A DNA stretch of 61,214 bases from an uncultured Eubacteriales bacterium. Its GTDB lineage: Bacteria; Bacillota; Clostridia; Oscillospirales; Oscillospiraceae. The position numbers were made by a program, and so were the translations under genes. This document shows positions 50,251 through 58,314 of this stretch, in pieces (position 1 is the first letter of the stretch; the number at the start of each line of letters is the position of its first letter). The stretch is taken from the NCBI GenBank assembly GCA_900319275.1, contig ONNS01000004.1, positions 1 through 61,214 of the forward strand. Reading direction: 5' to 3'. The notes beneath the pieces were generated by a model that worked only from the letters and a program-made list of their open reading frames with translations, did not search any database and was not told the DNA's origin.

Positions 50251-50655
50251 ATGAATATCGCCTTGATGGCACACGATCGCAAAAAAGAGCTGATGGTCCA
50301 GTTCTGCATTGCCTATTGCGGAATTCTGGCCGAGCATTCTCTCTGCGCCACGCATGTGACAGGGAAGCTCGTCTCTGAAGCGACCGGGCTGCCAATTACG
50401 CTCTATCTCCATGCAGATCAGGGGGGCGCGCAGCAGATCGGCTCCCGTATCTCCTTCAACGAGATCGACCTGGTGCTTTTCTTCTGCGACCCGGCCAATC
50501 CGAAGGGCTTTGACGACATCAACCGGATCGAACGCCTGTGCGACCAGTATCAGATCCCCTTTGCCACCAACGCGGCCACGGCCGAGGTGCTGGTGCAGGG
50601 ACTGCGCCGCGGTGATCTGGATTGGCGCAATATCGTCAACCCGAAGAGCAGATAA
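50251..50655 (+). CDS. Methylglyoxal synthase-like protein lacking catalytic residues
   Basis: A 134-aa MGS-fold protein starting MNIALMAHDRKKELM, with the expected ATNAATAEVL strand and length of clostridial MgsA. True MgsA converts dihydroxyacetone phosphate to methylglyoxal using Asp71, His98 and Asp101 (E. coli numbering). Here the GGDQQ loop reads GGAQQIG (Asp71 to Ala) and the H-D-P-D stretch reads GFDDIN, so His98 is not present. His19/Asp20 (AHD) remain. It is probably a catalytically inactive or repurposed relative. GGAGGAGCGC precedes the ATG. Confidence 0.85.
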   Translation: MNIALMAHDRKKELMVQFCIAYCGILAEHSLCATHVTGKLVSEATGLPITLYLHADQGGAQQIGSRISFNEIDLVLFFCDPANPKGFDDINRIERLCDQYQIPFATNAATAEVLVQGLRRGDLDWRNIVNPKSR

Positions 50656-50712
50656 CTGCAGGAATCAAAGACCGGAGCAATCCGGCCCGAAGGATGGATG
50701 AAACGTTTGGAC

Positions 50713-50745
50713 ATGAGGCGGAGAGACACAGTGCGTCTCTCCGCC
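50713..50745 (+). promoter_or_regulatory. hisS leader hairpin
   Basis: GGCGGAGAGAC-N7-GTCTCTCCGCC followed by CTTCGTTTG. A strong stem 30 bases before the hisS ribosome binding site. It could be a weak terminator or attenuator; there is no proper U-run. Confidence 0.5.
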
Positions 50746-50775
50746 CTTCGTTTGATGAAAGAAAGGATAAACACA

Positions 50776-52140
50776 ATGCCTAAAGTAACCCCACGCACGC
50801 TCTCGGGCTTTATGGAGCTGCTGCCGCGCGACCAGGTCAAGCTTGAAAAAATGATGCAGATCCTGCGGGAGAGCTATGCCACCTATGGCTTTACGCCGCT
50901 CGACACCCCGGTCATCGAATCGGCCGAGGTGCTGCTGGCCAAGGGCGGCGGCGAGACCGAAAAACAGATCTACCGCTTCCAGAAGGGCGACAGCGATCTC
51001 GCGCTGCGCTTTGATCTTACGGTGCCGCTCGCGAAGTATGTAGCCGCGAACTACGCGAACCTCAGCTTCCCCTTCCGCCGCTACCAGATCGGCAAGGTCT
51101 ACCGCGGCGAGCGCGCGCAGCGCGGCCGCTTCCGTGAGTTCTACCAGGCCGATATCGACGTGATCGGCGACGGCAAGCTCGACATCATCAACGAGGCCGA
51201 GATCCCCGCTATCATCTACGACACCTTCACCCGCCTGGGGCTGAAGAACTTCAAGATCCGCGTCAACAACCGCAAGCTGCTCAACGGCTTCTATGCCATG
51301 AACGGCATGAGCGAGAAGGCCGGCGAGATCATGCGCACGGTCGACAAGCTCGACAAGATCGGCGCACAGAAGGTCAAGCAGCTTCTCATTGACGAGGTCA
51401 AGATGCTCCCCGACAAGAGCGAAAACGTGCTCGATTTCATGGCTATCTGTGGCACGAACGCCGAGGTCATCGAGCGCCTGGAGAACTACCGCGGCATGGA
51501 CGAGACCTTTGATCAGGGGCTCGACGAGCTGATCACCGTTACGAAGTACCTCGCCGATTTCGGCGTCCCCGAGGAGAATTTCGCCATCGACCTGACGATC
51601 GCCCGCGGCCTCGACTACTATACCGGCACCGTGTACGAGACCGTCATGACCGCGCATCCCGAGATCGGCTCGATCTGCTCGGGCGGCCGCTATGACAACC
51701 TCGCGGAGTACTATACCGACAAGCAGCTGCCCGGCGTCGGCATTTCGATCGGTCTGACGCGCCTGTTCTATGTCCTGCAGGAGCAGGGATTGCTGTCGGA
51801 CGAGGTCGTCACGTCCCCCTGCGACGCGCTGATCCTGCCGATGAGCGAGGAGCTCGGCTACGCCGTCGCGGCAGGCCGCGTGCTGCGCGCGGCGGGCGTG
51901 CGCACCCAGCTCTACGGTGAGCAGCGCAAGTTCAAGGCCAAGATGGCCTATGCCGATAAGATCGGCGTCCCCTTTGCCGTGCTGATCGGCGAGGACGAGA
52001 TCGCCGCGGGCGTTGTCTCGGTCAAGGACATGGCGAGCGGCGAGCAGCGCAAGCTCAGCCCCGTCGAGGCCGCTGCCTTCATCAAGGCCGCCGTTGCGGA
52101 AAAGAACCGCGGCGCGCTGATCAAGGAAGGCGTGAAATAA
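50776..52140 (+). CDS. hisS: Histidine-tRNA ligase
   Basis: A 454-aa class II synthetase: motif 1 region TPVIESAEVLLAKGGGETEKQIYRF, motif 2 FRRYQIGKVYRGERAQRGRFREFYQADIDVIG, His-specific ARGLDYYTGTVYE, motif 3 GVGISIGLTRLF and the C-terminal anticodon-binding domain. AAAGGATAAACACA precedes the ATG; the frame is open 26 codons further up but that part is a leader with a strong GGCGGAGAGAC/GTCTCTCCGCC hairpin (about 50715-50743). No T-box motif is seen in this leader. Confidence 0.95.
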   Translation: MPKVTPRTLSGFMELLPRDQVKLEKMMQILRESYATYGFTPLDTPVIESAEVLLAKGGGETEKQIYRFQKGDSDLALRFDLTVPLAKYVAANYANLSFPFRRYQIGKVYRGERAQRGRFREFYQADIDVIGDGKLDIINEAEIPAIIYDTFTRLGLKNFKIRVNNRKLLNGFYAMNGMSEKAGEIMRTVDKLDKIGAQKVKQLLIDEVKMLPDKSENVLDFMAICGTNAEVIERLENYRGMDETFDQGLDELITVTKYLADFGVPEENFAIDLTIARGLDYYTGTVYETVMTAHPEIGSICSGGRYDNLAEYYTDKQLPGVGISIGLTRLFYVLQEQGLLSDEVVTSPCDALILPMSEELGYAVAAGRVLRAAGVRTQLYGEQRKFKAKMAYADKIGVPFAVLIGEDEIAAGVVSVKDMASGEQRKLSPVEAAAFIKAAVAEKNRGALIKEGVK

Positions 52141-52157
52141 CACCGTAATGGTCTCAA

Positions 52158-52278
52158 CCGTAGGGGCGCTTCACGAAGCGCCCGGCGGCAATTTGATCAA
52201 CAGTAAGCACTTCGCCTGGGCGGATTCGTATAACAGAGGGTTATACCGCACGGGCCGTTCATGAACGGCCCCTACGAT
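52158..52278. repeat. Small inverted-repeat element with GTAGGGGC ends
   Basis: CGTAGGGGCGCTTCACGAAG begins at 52160 and GGGCCGTTCATGAACGGCCC is followed by CTACGATG at 52278; the CGTAGGGGC ends are inverted copies. Each end carries its own perfect hairpin (52164-52183 and 52252-52271). Similar hairpins occur at 10593-10614 and 20954-20976. It lies between hisS and aspS. Confidence 0.7.
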
Positions 52279-52346
52279 GTGGGAACCAGACTGGCGAAAG
52301 ATGACACCCAGAGAATTCGATTCAAAATAGAAAAGAGGATACACCC

Positions 52347-54128
52347 ATGGTTCAGTCCCGTACCCATACCTGCAACGAGCTCCGCATGGAGCATGTCGGC
52401 CAGTCCGTCAAGCTGGTCGGCTGGATGGAAAACCTGCGCGAGGTCGGCAACAACTTCGGCTTCGTCGTACTGCGCGACTATTACGGCACCACCCAGATCG
52501 TCATCGAGAACGAGGAAATGATGTCTGTCGTCAAGGCACTCAACAAGGAGTCCACGATCTCTGTCGAGGGCACTGTCCGCGAGCGCGCCAGCAAAAACCC
52601 CAGGCAGGACACCGGCGACATTGAAGTCGTCCCTGAGAAGATCGAGGTCCTGGGCCGCTGCCGCTATAACGAGCTGCCCTTCGAGATCAACCGCAGCCGC
52701 GAGGCCGACGAGGCCCAGCGTCTGAAATACCGCTTCCTCGATCTGAGGAACCCCGCCGTCAAGAAGAATATCGTCCTGCGCTGCCAGGTTGTGGCCGCGC
52801 TGCGCGCCGCCATGACGGCCCACGGCTTCCTCGAGATCACCACCCCGATCCTGACGGCCTCCTCGCCCGAGGGCGCGCGCGACTATCTGGTGCCCTCCCG
52901 CAAGCACCCCGGCAAGTTCTATGCCCTGCCGCAGGCGCCGCAGCAGTTCAAGCAGCTGCTGATGACCTCCGGCTTCGACCGCTATTTCCAGATCGCGCCG
53001 TGCTTCCGCGACGAGGACGCCCGCGGCGACCGCACCCCCGGCGAGTTCTACCAGCTCGACATGGAGATGGCCTTCGCCAACCAGGACGACGTGCTCGGCG
53101 TGCTCGAGGACGTGCTGGTGCCAATCTTTGAGCAGTACGGTCTCTATAAGCGCGTGACGCCGGCCCCCTTCCGCCGCATCCCCTTCCGCGAGGCGATGGA
53201 GAAATACGGCACCGACAAGCCCGACCTGCGCATCGATCTCGAGATCCAGGACGCCACCGCGCTGCTGCAGGGCATCGGCTTCGGCCCCTTCGAGGGGAAT
53301 CTGATCAAAGCCATTGTGGTCTCGGATTTCAACGCCACGCGCAAGCAGATCGACAAGCTCTGCGCCGACGTCGAGGTCCAGAGCGCCGAGAAGAGCTACT
53401 GGTTCCGCGTGGACGAAAAGGGCGAGCTCGTGGGCGGCATTGCGAAGTTTGTCCAGCCGATCCGGGAGCAGGTCATCGAAGCGCTCGGATTGAAGAGCGG
53501 CGACTTTGTCGCTCTTGCGGCCAACGCCAAGCTCGAAACCGTGCAGAAGACGGCCGGTGTACTGCGCTCGAAGCTTGGTCTGCTGTGCCCCAACCACATG
53601 GACAAGGAGCAGTACCAGCTCTGCTGGATCGTCGATTTCCCGATGTACGAGATCGGCGAGGAGTCCGGCGAGCTCGAGTTCTGCCACAACCCGTTCTCGA
53701 TGCCGACCGGCGGTCTCGACGTGCTGCTGAAGGCCGAGCGCGGCGAGATCGACCCGCTGTCGATCATGGCCAACCAGTACGACCTTGTCTGCAACGGCTA
53801 CGAGAGCGCCTCCGGCGCTGTCCGCAACCACGATCCCGAGATCATGGTCAAGGCCTTTGAGCTCGTGCGCCTCGGTGAAGAGGACGTGAAGAAGAAGTTC
53901 CCCGCCATGTACAACGCCTTCTGCTACGGTGCGCCCCCGCATGCCGGTGCGGCCCCCGGCGTCGACCGTCTGATCATGCTGCTGACGGGCGAGGAGTCGA
54001 TCCGCGAGGTCATCACCTTCCCGATGAACCAGAAGGCCCAGGACGTGATGATGGGCGCCCCCTCCGAGGTCACCCAGAAGCAGCTCGACGAGCTGCACAT
54101 CGCCTGCGTGGGAGAACTGGAAGAATAA
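52347..54128 (+). CDS. aspS: Aspartate-tRNA ligase (bacterial type)
   Basis: A 593-aa class IIb synthetase: N-terminal OB anticodon-binding domain (1-105), class II motif 1 (FLEITTPILTASSPEGARDYLVPSR), motif 2 (FRDEDARGDRTPGEFYQLDMEM), the bacterial GAD insert (about 290-420) and motif 3 (GAAPGVDRLIMLL). Length is normal. Whether it also charges tRNA-Asn is not readable here. AGAGGATACACCC precedes the ATG. The stop TAA lies within the left arm of a 16-bp perfect hairpin. Confidence 0.95.
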   Translation: MVQSRTHTCNELRMEHVGQSVKLVGWMENLREVGNNFGFVVLRDYYGTTQIVIENEEMMSVVKALNKESTISVEGTVRERASKNPRQDTGDIEVVPEKIEVLGRCRYNELPFEINRSREADEAQRLKYRFLDLRNPAVKKNIVLRCQVVAALRAAMTAHGFLEITTPILTASSPEGARDYLVPSRKHPGKFYALPQAPQQFKQLLMTSGFDRYFQIAPCFRDEDARGDRTPGEFYQLDMEMAFANQDDVLGVLEDVLVPIFEQYGLYKRVTPAPFRRIPFREAMEKYGTDKPDLRIDLEIQDATALLQGIGFGPFEGNLIKAIVVSDFNATRKQIDKLCADVEVQSAEKSYWFRVDEKGELVGGIAKFVQPIREQVIEALGLKSGDFVALAANAKLETVQKTAGVLRSKLGLLCPNHMDKEQYQLCWIVDFPMYEIGEESGELEFCHNPFSMPTGGLDVLLKAERGEIDPLSIMANQYDLVCNGYESASGAVRNHDPEIMVKAFELVRLGEEDVKKKFPAMYNAFCYGAPPHAGAAPGVDRLIMLLTGEESIREVITFPMNQKAQDVMMGAPSEVTQKQLDELHIACVGELEE

Positions 54129-54162
54129 TTGTTTAGTCCCCTTGATGGGGACTAAACAATTA
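54126..54162. repeat. 16-bp perfect hairpin starting at the aspS stop codon
   Basis: TAATTGTTTAGTCCCC-TTGAT-GGGGACTAAACAATTA. The first three bases are the aspS stop. There is no U-run, so it is a hairpin module rather than a standard terminator. Confidence 0.85.
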
Positions 54163-54167
54163 GAGGA

Positions 54168-54412
54168 ATTGCGCCCTGCTGCATGCACTCGCTTGCGTGA
54201 GACGCTCGCATCGTCAAACGAAACTCGCTCCAGTACGCTTCCCCGGTTTCCGTAGGAGCCGGGAAAGCTATACGGAACTTGCGAGGACGCGCAGGGCGTA
54301 AGGAGTTTTTTCCGAGGCGCATGTCCCCGGAAAAAACGTATTTGACTTCTTTTTCGCCTTTCGAGGCGAAAAATCAGAGGCGTTCCCCCTCTGAACTCTC
54401 CCTAAACAAGGT
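54168..54412. repeat. Hairpin array F
   Basis: TTGCGCCCTGC (54169-54179) pairs with GCGCAGGGCGTAA (54290-54302) as an outer stem; inside are TCGTCAAACGAAACTC (54211-54226) and GCTTCCCCGG/CCGGGAAAGC. Then come GTTTTTTCCG/CGGAAAAAAC (54305-54337), TTTTTCGCC/GGCGAAAAA (54350-54373) and CAGAGG/CCTCTG (54374-54392). The last three hairpins align, in reverse, with those of array G (61024-61112) with different loops and partly different stems. No gene lies here. Confidence 0.85.
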
Positions 54413-54439
54413 GGGGACTGATTAGCTGTGAGTAAAAAC

Positions 54440-54474
54440 GAAAGGGGGCACTTGTTAGCGCCCCTTTTTTCGTC
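54440..54474 (+). terminator. Terminator upstream of yifB
   Basis: AAAGGGGGC-N9-GCGCCCCTTTTTTCG; GGGGGC pairs with GCCCC and a T-run follows. It may end transcripts running through array F. Confidence 0.65.
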
Positions 54475-54490
54475 AAGGAGTTGAGATCCT

Positions 54491-55996
54491 GTGTTTTCCT
54501 GCGTCAACAGTCTGGGCGTCAGCGGCGTGGGCGGTTACGGCGTGTCGCTCGAGGTCTTCGTCTCGAACGGCCTGCCGCATTTTGACGTGGTCGGTCTGCC
54601 CGACACGGCTGTGAACGAGGCCCGCGAACGCGTGCGTGCCGCCATCAAGAATAACGGCTACCGCTTTCCCTCCAGCCGCATCACGGTCAACCTGGCCCCG
54701 GCGGACAAAAAGAAATCAGGCACCCTCTACGACCTGCCGATGTTCATCGGCATCCTTGCGGCTTCCGGCGAGATCGAGGCGCCCGCCAAAGACTGCGCTT
54801 TTGTCGGCGAGCTCTCGCTGACCGGGCAGCTGCGTCCGATCCCCGGGGCGCTGCCGATGGCTATGGCCGCCGCGCGCGAGGGCATCCGCCATCTGTTCGT
54901 CCCGGCCGAGAACGCCGGCGAGGCCGCCTTTGCCGAGGGCGTGAACGTCTACGCGGTCGAGACCGTCGCCCAGCTGATCGCGCACCTGAAAGGGGAGCGC
55001 TCGCTGCTGCCGATCCCCGAACCGAGCCTTTCCGCCGACGACCTCATGACGCCGGATTTTGCCGACGTCAAGGGACAGGAGAACGTCAAGCGCGCGCTCG
55101 AGATCGCCGCGGCCGGGGGCCACAACATCCTGATCGTCGGCCCGCCGGGCGCCGGCAAGTCGATGATGGCCAAGCGCCTGCCGGGCATTCTGCCCGACAT
55201 GAGCCGCGCCGAGATGATCGAATCGACCGAGATCCATTCCGTGGCCGGGCTCACCAGCAGCAAGCACCCGATCGTGGCGGTGCGGCCCTTCCGCAGCCCG
55301 CACCACACGGTTTCTGCCGCCGCGCTCGCAGGGGGCGGCACGACACCGCGGCCCGGCGAGATCAGCCTTGCCCACAACGGCGTGCTGTTTCTCGATGAAT
55401 TGCCAGAATTTTCCGCCGCTGCGCTCGAGGTACTGCGTCAGCCGCTCGAGGACGGACAGGTGACGGTCTCGCGCGTGGCCGGAACGGTCACTTTCCCGAG
55501 CCGTTTTATGCTGGTGTGCGCCATGAACCCCTGCAAATGCGGCTGGTACGGGCACCCGTCGGGCCGCTGCCGCTGCTCGGCGGTCGATATCCGCCGCTAT
55601 CACAGCCGCATCTCCGGTCCGCTGCTCGACCGCATCGACCTGATCGTCGAGGTCCCGGCACTGGACTATGAGGAGCTGCGGCGCCGCCAGAGCGCCGAGC
55701 CCTCGAGCGAGATCAAAAAACGGGTCGACGCGGCCCGCGCGGTGCAGGAGCGGCGTTTCCACGACTGCAACGCCCACATGGACAGCAAGGCGCTGCGGCA
55801 GTTCTGCGCGCTGACGCACGAGGGCGAGGAGCTGATGCACCAGGCCTTTGACGCGCTGGGGCTCTCGGCGCGCAGCTATGACAGGATCTTGCGCGTCGCG
55901 CGCACGATCGCCGATCTCGACGGCGCGGCAGACATTGAGCCGCAGCATCTCGCCGAGGCGATCCAGTACCGGACCTACGATTTCCGCGAAGGATAA
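54491..55996 (+). CDS. YifB/ComM-family Mg-chelatase-like AAA+ ATPase
   Basis: A 501-aa protein: N-terminal Lon-protease-like fold (1-170, [31 protein letters not shown]), the AAA+ domain with Walker [17 protein letters not shown] and Walker [25 protein letters not shown] with a Cys cluster ([15 protein letters not shown]), and a C-terminal Mg-chelatase domain. ComM in other bacteria is a hexameric branch-migration helicase used in transformation. The start is GTG at 54491 behind AAGGAGTTGAGATCCT. Confidence 0.92.
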   Translation: MFSCVNSLGVSGVGGYGVSLEVFVSNGLPHFDVVGLPDTAVNEARERVRAAIKNNGYRFPSSRITVNLAPADKKKSGTLYDLPMFIGILAASGEIEAPAKDCAFVGELSLTGQLRPIPGALPMAMAAAREGIRHLFVPAENAGEAAFAEGVNVYAVETVAQLIAHLKGERSLLPIPEPSLSADDLMTPDFADVKGQENVKRALEIAAAGGHNILIVGPPGAGKSMMAKRLPGILPDMSRAEMIESTEIHSVAGLTSSKHPIVAVRPFRSPHHTVSAAALAGGGTTPRPGEISLAHNGVLFLDELPEFSAAALEVLRQPLEDGQVTVSRVAGTVTFPSRFMLVCAMNPCKCGWYGHPSGRCRCSAVDIRRYHSRISGPLLDRIDLIVEVPALDYEELRRRQSAEPSSEIKKRVDAARAVQERRFHDCNAHMDSKALRQFCALTHEGEELMHQAFDALGLSARSYDRILRVARTIADLDGAADIEPQHLAEAIQYRTYDFREG

Positions 55997-56012
55997 AAAG
56001 GAGTATTTTCAA

Positions 56013-57185
56013 TTGAACGATATCATTCTCTGCAAACTGGGCGAGATCGTCCTCAAGGGCCTGAACCGCAAGTCCTTCGAGGCGAAGCTCCTGGCCAATC
56101 TGCGCCGTCGGCTCGAGCCGATCGGCAGCTTCAAGGTCTATTGCCTGCAGTCCACGGTCTATATCGAGGCACAGGAGGACAACGCCGATGTCGACGCGGC
56201 CTTTGAGGCGGCGCGCAAGGTTTTCGGCATCATCAAGCTGGTGCGTGCCGCGGCCTGCCCCAAGGACAAGGACGCGATCGCCGAACTCGCGATCCGCTAT
56301 CTCAAAGACGATATGCTGCGCGCCAAGAGCTTCAAGGTCGAATCCAAGCGCAGCGACAAGAGCTTTCCGATGACCAGCATCGAGCTGAGCCAGTACGTCG
56401 GCGGCGCGCTGCAGGACGCCTACCCGCACACCGTCGTGGACGTGCATGAGCCCGAACTCACCGTGCAGCTCGAGGTGCGCGATCTGGCCGCCTATGTCCA
56501 TGCCTCCCCGGTGCCCGGCGCGGGCGGCATGCCGGTCGGCTCGAACGGCGTAGCTGTCACGCTGCTCTCCGGCGGCATCGACAGCCCCGTGTCGACCTAC
56601 ATGATCGCGCGCCGCGGCGTGCGGCTGATCCCGATCCACTTCTTCTCCTTCCCCTACACCAGCGAGGCCGCCAAGGAGAAGGTACTCGAGCTTGCCCAGC
56701 TGCTGACGGCGTACTGCGGGCGCATGACCGTCGAGGTTGTGCCCTTCACGCACATTCAGGAGGAGATCCGTGACAAGTGCCCCGAGGAGTATTTCACGCT
56801 GATCATGCGCCGCTTTATGATGCGCATTGCCGAGCGTATCGCCGTGGCGAACGGGGCAAAGGCTATCGTCACCGGGGAAAATCTCGGCCAGGTGGCCAGC
56901 CAGACCATGGAAGCCATGGCGAGCACCCAGGCCGTCACCCATCTGCCGGTGCTGCAGCCGCTCGTCGGCATGGACAAGGCCGAGATCGTCACGCTTGCGC
57001 GGCAGATCGGCACCTTCGATACCTCGATCCTGCCCTATGAGGACTGCTGCACGGTCTTCACGCCGCGCCACCCGCGCACCAAGCCCCGTGTGTCCGAGGT
57101 CGAGGCTGTCGAGAAGGCGCTGGACGTCAAGGCGCTGGTGGACGAGGCGCTCAATGGCACCGAGCGTGTCCGGCTTGAAGAATAA
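56013..57185 (+). CDS. thiI: tRNA 4-thiouridine synthase ThiI (no rhodanese domain)
   Basis: A 390-aa protein: ferredoxin-like NFLD (1-60), THUMP (about 60-165) and the PP-loop ATPase with LLSGGIDSPVSTYMIARRG. The C-terminus ends at CCTVFTPRHPRTKPR...EALN without the rhodanese extension of E. coli ThiI, as in most Firmicutes. It thiolates U8 of tRNAs. The start is TTG at 56013 with AAAAGGAG upstream. It follows yifB by 16 bases and sits next to a tRNA gene. Confidence 0.92.
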   Translation: MNDIILCKLGEIVLKGLNRKSFEAKLLANLRRRLEPIGSFKVYCLQSTVYIEAQEDNADVDAAFEAARKVFGIIKLVRAAACPKDKDAIAELAIRYLKDDMLRAKSFKVESKRSDKSFPMTSIELSQYVGGALQDAYPHTVVDVHEPELTVQLEVRDLAAYVHASPVPGAGGMPVGSNGVAVTLLSGGIDSPVSTYMIARRGVRLIPIHFFSFPYTSEAAKEKVLELAQLLTAYCGRMTVEVVPFTHIQEEIRDKCPEEYFTLIMRRFMMRIAERIAVANGAKAIVTGENLGQVASQTMEAMASTQAVTHLPVLQPLVGMDKAEIVTLARQIGTFDTSILPYEDCCTVFTPRHPRTKPRVSEVEAVEKALDVKALVDEALNGTERVRLEE

Positions 57186-57219
57186 TAACGGCGGCAGCAT
57201 AAAAATTGTAAATTAGAGC

Positions 57220-57247
57220 TTGACAAATCGCGGAAATCGTGTATAAT
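57220..57247 (+). promoter_or_regulatory. tRNA-Gln promoter
   Basis: TTGACA (57220-57225), a 16-base spacer and TATAAT (57242-57247), 13 bases before the tRNA. Confidence 0.85.
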
Positions 57248-57260
57248 ATCCCTTGCGTTT

Positions 57261-57334
57261 AGCGGAGTTGTGTAAAGGTAGCACACCGGACTCTGACTCC
57301 GTTTGTGAGGGTTCGAATCCTTCCTCCGCTGCCA
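57261..57334 (+). tRNA. tRNA-Gln (anticodon CTG), CCA encoded
   Basis: Acceptor AGCGGAG (57261-57267) pairs with CTCCGCT (57324-57330); D arm GTGT...GCAC; anticodon stem CCGGA/TCCGT with loop CTCTGAC, anticodon CTG; T arm GAGGG-TTCGAAT-CCTTC; discriminator G and CCA (57332-57334). CTG reads the Gln codon CAG. The last 21 bases are repeated exactly at 57494-57514, and 16 of them again at 57882-57897. Confidence 0.95.
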
Positions 57335-57371
57335 AAAAAGAAGACCACCCGTCGGGTGGTCTTCTTTTTTA
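57335..57371 (+). terminator. tRNA-Gln terminator
   Basis: AAAAAAGAAGACCACCC-GTC-GGGTGGTCTTCTTTTTT, a long perfect stem with a T-run. Confidence 0.9.
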
Positions 57372-57373
57372 CA

Positions 57374-57514
57374 AAGAGGGAGGATTCGAATCATGTCCGC
57401 ACATGCCGGTGGCATGTGCATGAGCCAGTGCAAACACTGGCGAATACATATATTTTGTTTTCCCGTCTCCCGCAAGGGAAAACAAAATGCAAGCGAATCC
57501 TTCCTCCGCTGCCA
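57374..57514. repeat. Hairpin array C bounded by inverted tRNA-Gln fragments
   Basis: The left edge GGAGGATTCGAATC (57379-57392) is an inverted partial copy of the tRNA T-arm region and the right edge is an exact copy of the last 21 bases of the tRNA (57494-57514). Between them are GCACATGCC/GGCATGTGC (57399-57419), GCCAGTG/CACTGGC (57424-57441) and ATTTTGTTTTCCC/GGGAAAACAAAAT (57452-57488). Confidence 0.85.
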
Positions 57515-57515
57515 T

Positions 57516-57547
57516 GAAAAAACCTCGTCGAAAGACGAGGTTTTTTC
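57516..57547 (+). terminator. Second terminator-like hairpin
   Basis: GAAAAAACCTCGTC-GAAA-GACGAGGTTTTTTC directly after the second tRNA 3' copy, mirroring the tRNA-terminator order of the real gene. Confidence 0.8.
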
Positions 57548-57548
57548 A

Positions 57549-57719
57549 ATGAAGTCGCCCCTGCGGGGCGGATGAAGAAATGAAGACGCTTCGCTAATGA
57601 AGAAATGAATGAACGAAGGAACGAAATGAAGGGCGACTTCACTTCATTAGGCAACATCGTTGCCGACTTCATTAAGCCGTCAGGCTTACTTCATTAGGCG
57701 CACTGCGCCGTCTTCATGA
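57549..57719. repeat. Hairpin array D with ATGAAG / CTTCAT spacer repeats
   Basis: Five ATGAAG units (57549, 57572, 57580, 57597, 57626) on the left face four CTTCAT units (57643, 57668, 57690, 57713) on the right. GAAGTCGCCC (57551-57560) and GGGCGACTTC (57631-57640) form an outer stem. On the right, CTTCATTA recurs every 22-25 bases with a different small hairpin between copies: GGCAAC/GTTGCC, AAGCC/GGCTT, GGCGCA/TGCGCC. No gene lies here. Confidence 0.88.
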
Positions 57720-57834
57720 TAACTGTTTTGTCTTACTATTATCTATGGATAGCAAAGAACGAACTGACGAACGGAGACTCTTATTCCGATTGGCTTGACG
57801 ATTTCTCTACTGATGTATTTTTTGACCCTTATAC

Positions 57835-57872
57835 AAAAGAACGGCTCGCCCAACAGGGCGGGCCGTTCTTTT
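57835..57872. terminator. Terminator-like hairpin before the third tRNA fragment
   Basis: AAAAGAACGG...CCGTTCTTTT with an inner CGCCC/GGGCG stem. The third tRNA-Gln 3' fragment follows at 57882-57897, and a further AAGAGCTAT/ATAGCTCTT hairpin (57899-57947) lies next to it, which may end the leftward XRE gene. Confidence 0.75.
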
Positions 57873-57881
57873 CGAGGTGGG

Positions 57882-57897
57882 CGAATCCTTCCTCCGC
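57882..57897 (+). repeat. Third copy of the tRNA-Gln 3' segment (possible att remnant)
   Basis: CGAATCCTTCCTCCGC, identical to 57314-57329 in the tRNA. Both extra copies are preceded by G instead of T, i.e. GCGAATCC rather than TCGAATCC. The stretch 57720-57954 has no convincing gene. Confidence 0.8.
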
Positions 57898-57954
57898 GAA
57901 GAGCTATCTGGTGTGGCTGACTGCTCAGCCGCATCCAAATAGCTCTTGTACTTT

Positions 57955-58194
57955 TTATGGCTCCAGATTTGTCTCATCAAAATAGGGAGAGTCAAAGAAA
58001 TCAGAAATATTGATCTCCAGACCTTGACAGATCTCATGAATTACGCGCAGCTTCACGGAATCATAGGCGCAATTGACGATGTTGCCGATGGAGGACTTGG
58101 GTACGCCGCTTTTGATGTAAAGCTGATACTGTGTCATGTTCCGCCCGCGTAGGAGCTCTTTGAGCCGTGCGCTGACCGCCTCATTCAATTGCAT
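57955..58194 (-). CDS. XRE-family HTH transcriptional regulator
   Basis: A 79-aa protein that is nearly all helix-turn-helix: LKELLRGRNMTQYQLYIKSGVPKSSIGNIV, then the hydrophobic HEICQGLEINISDFF typical of small Cro/C1-type repressors. It is divergent from the 103-aa gene at 58315, with CTGTACTAAT direct repeats between them that could be its operators. GGTGATGAT precedes the ATG. Confidence 0.85.
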   Translation of the reverse strand: MQLNEAVSARLKELLRGRNMTQYQLYIKSGVPKSSIGNIVNCAYDSVKLRVIHEICQGLEINISDFFDSPYFDETNLEP

Positions 58195-58218
58195 ATCATC
58201 ACCACACCGTTCCTGTAA

Positions 58219-58276
58219 CTGTACTAATCATTATAGGAAACAGTTATGCGAAATTAGTCCTTGTAGCTGTACTAAT
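58219..58276. promoter_or_regulatory. Direct and inverted repeats in the divergent XRE promoter region
   Basis: CTGTACTAAT occurs at 58219-58228 and 58267-58276. AATTAGT at 58251-58257 is inverted to the ACTAAT of the second copy, and TAACTG/CAGTTA (58216, 58241) frame the first. A TATAGT -10 box for the rightward gene follows at about 58291. Likely operators for the adjacent XRE protein. Confidence 0.6.
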
Positions 58277-58314
58277 GCTCGCTTTTGTGGTATAGTCATG
58301 TCGAGGTGATATAG

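Noticed and set aside
50656-50775. T-box ahead of hisS
   Set aside because: There is a strong hairpin but no GGTGG-ACCGCG-type T-box sequence and no stem I.
57335-57514. CRISPR array near the tRNA
   Set aside because: The repeated unit is the tRNA 3' end and the spacers are hairpins; there are no regular repeats of 25-40 bases and no cas genes.
57716-57985. 89-codon open frame downstream of array D
   Set aside because: It spans a terminator-like hairpin and the third tRNA fragment; translation shows no protein-like pattern.
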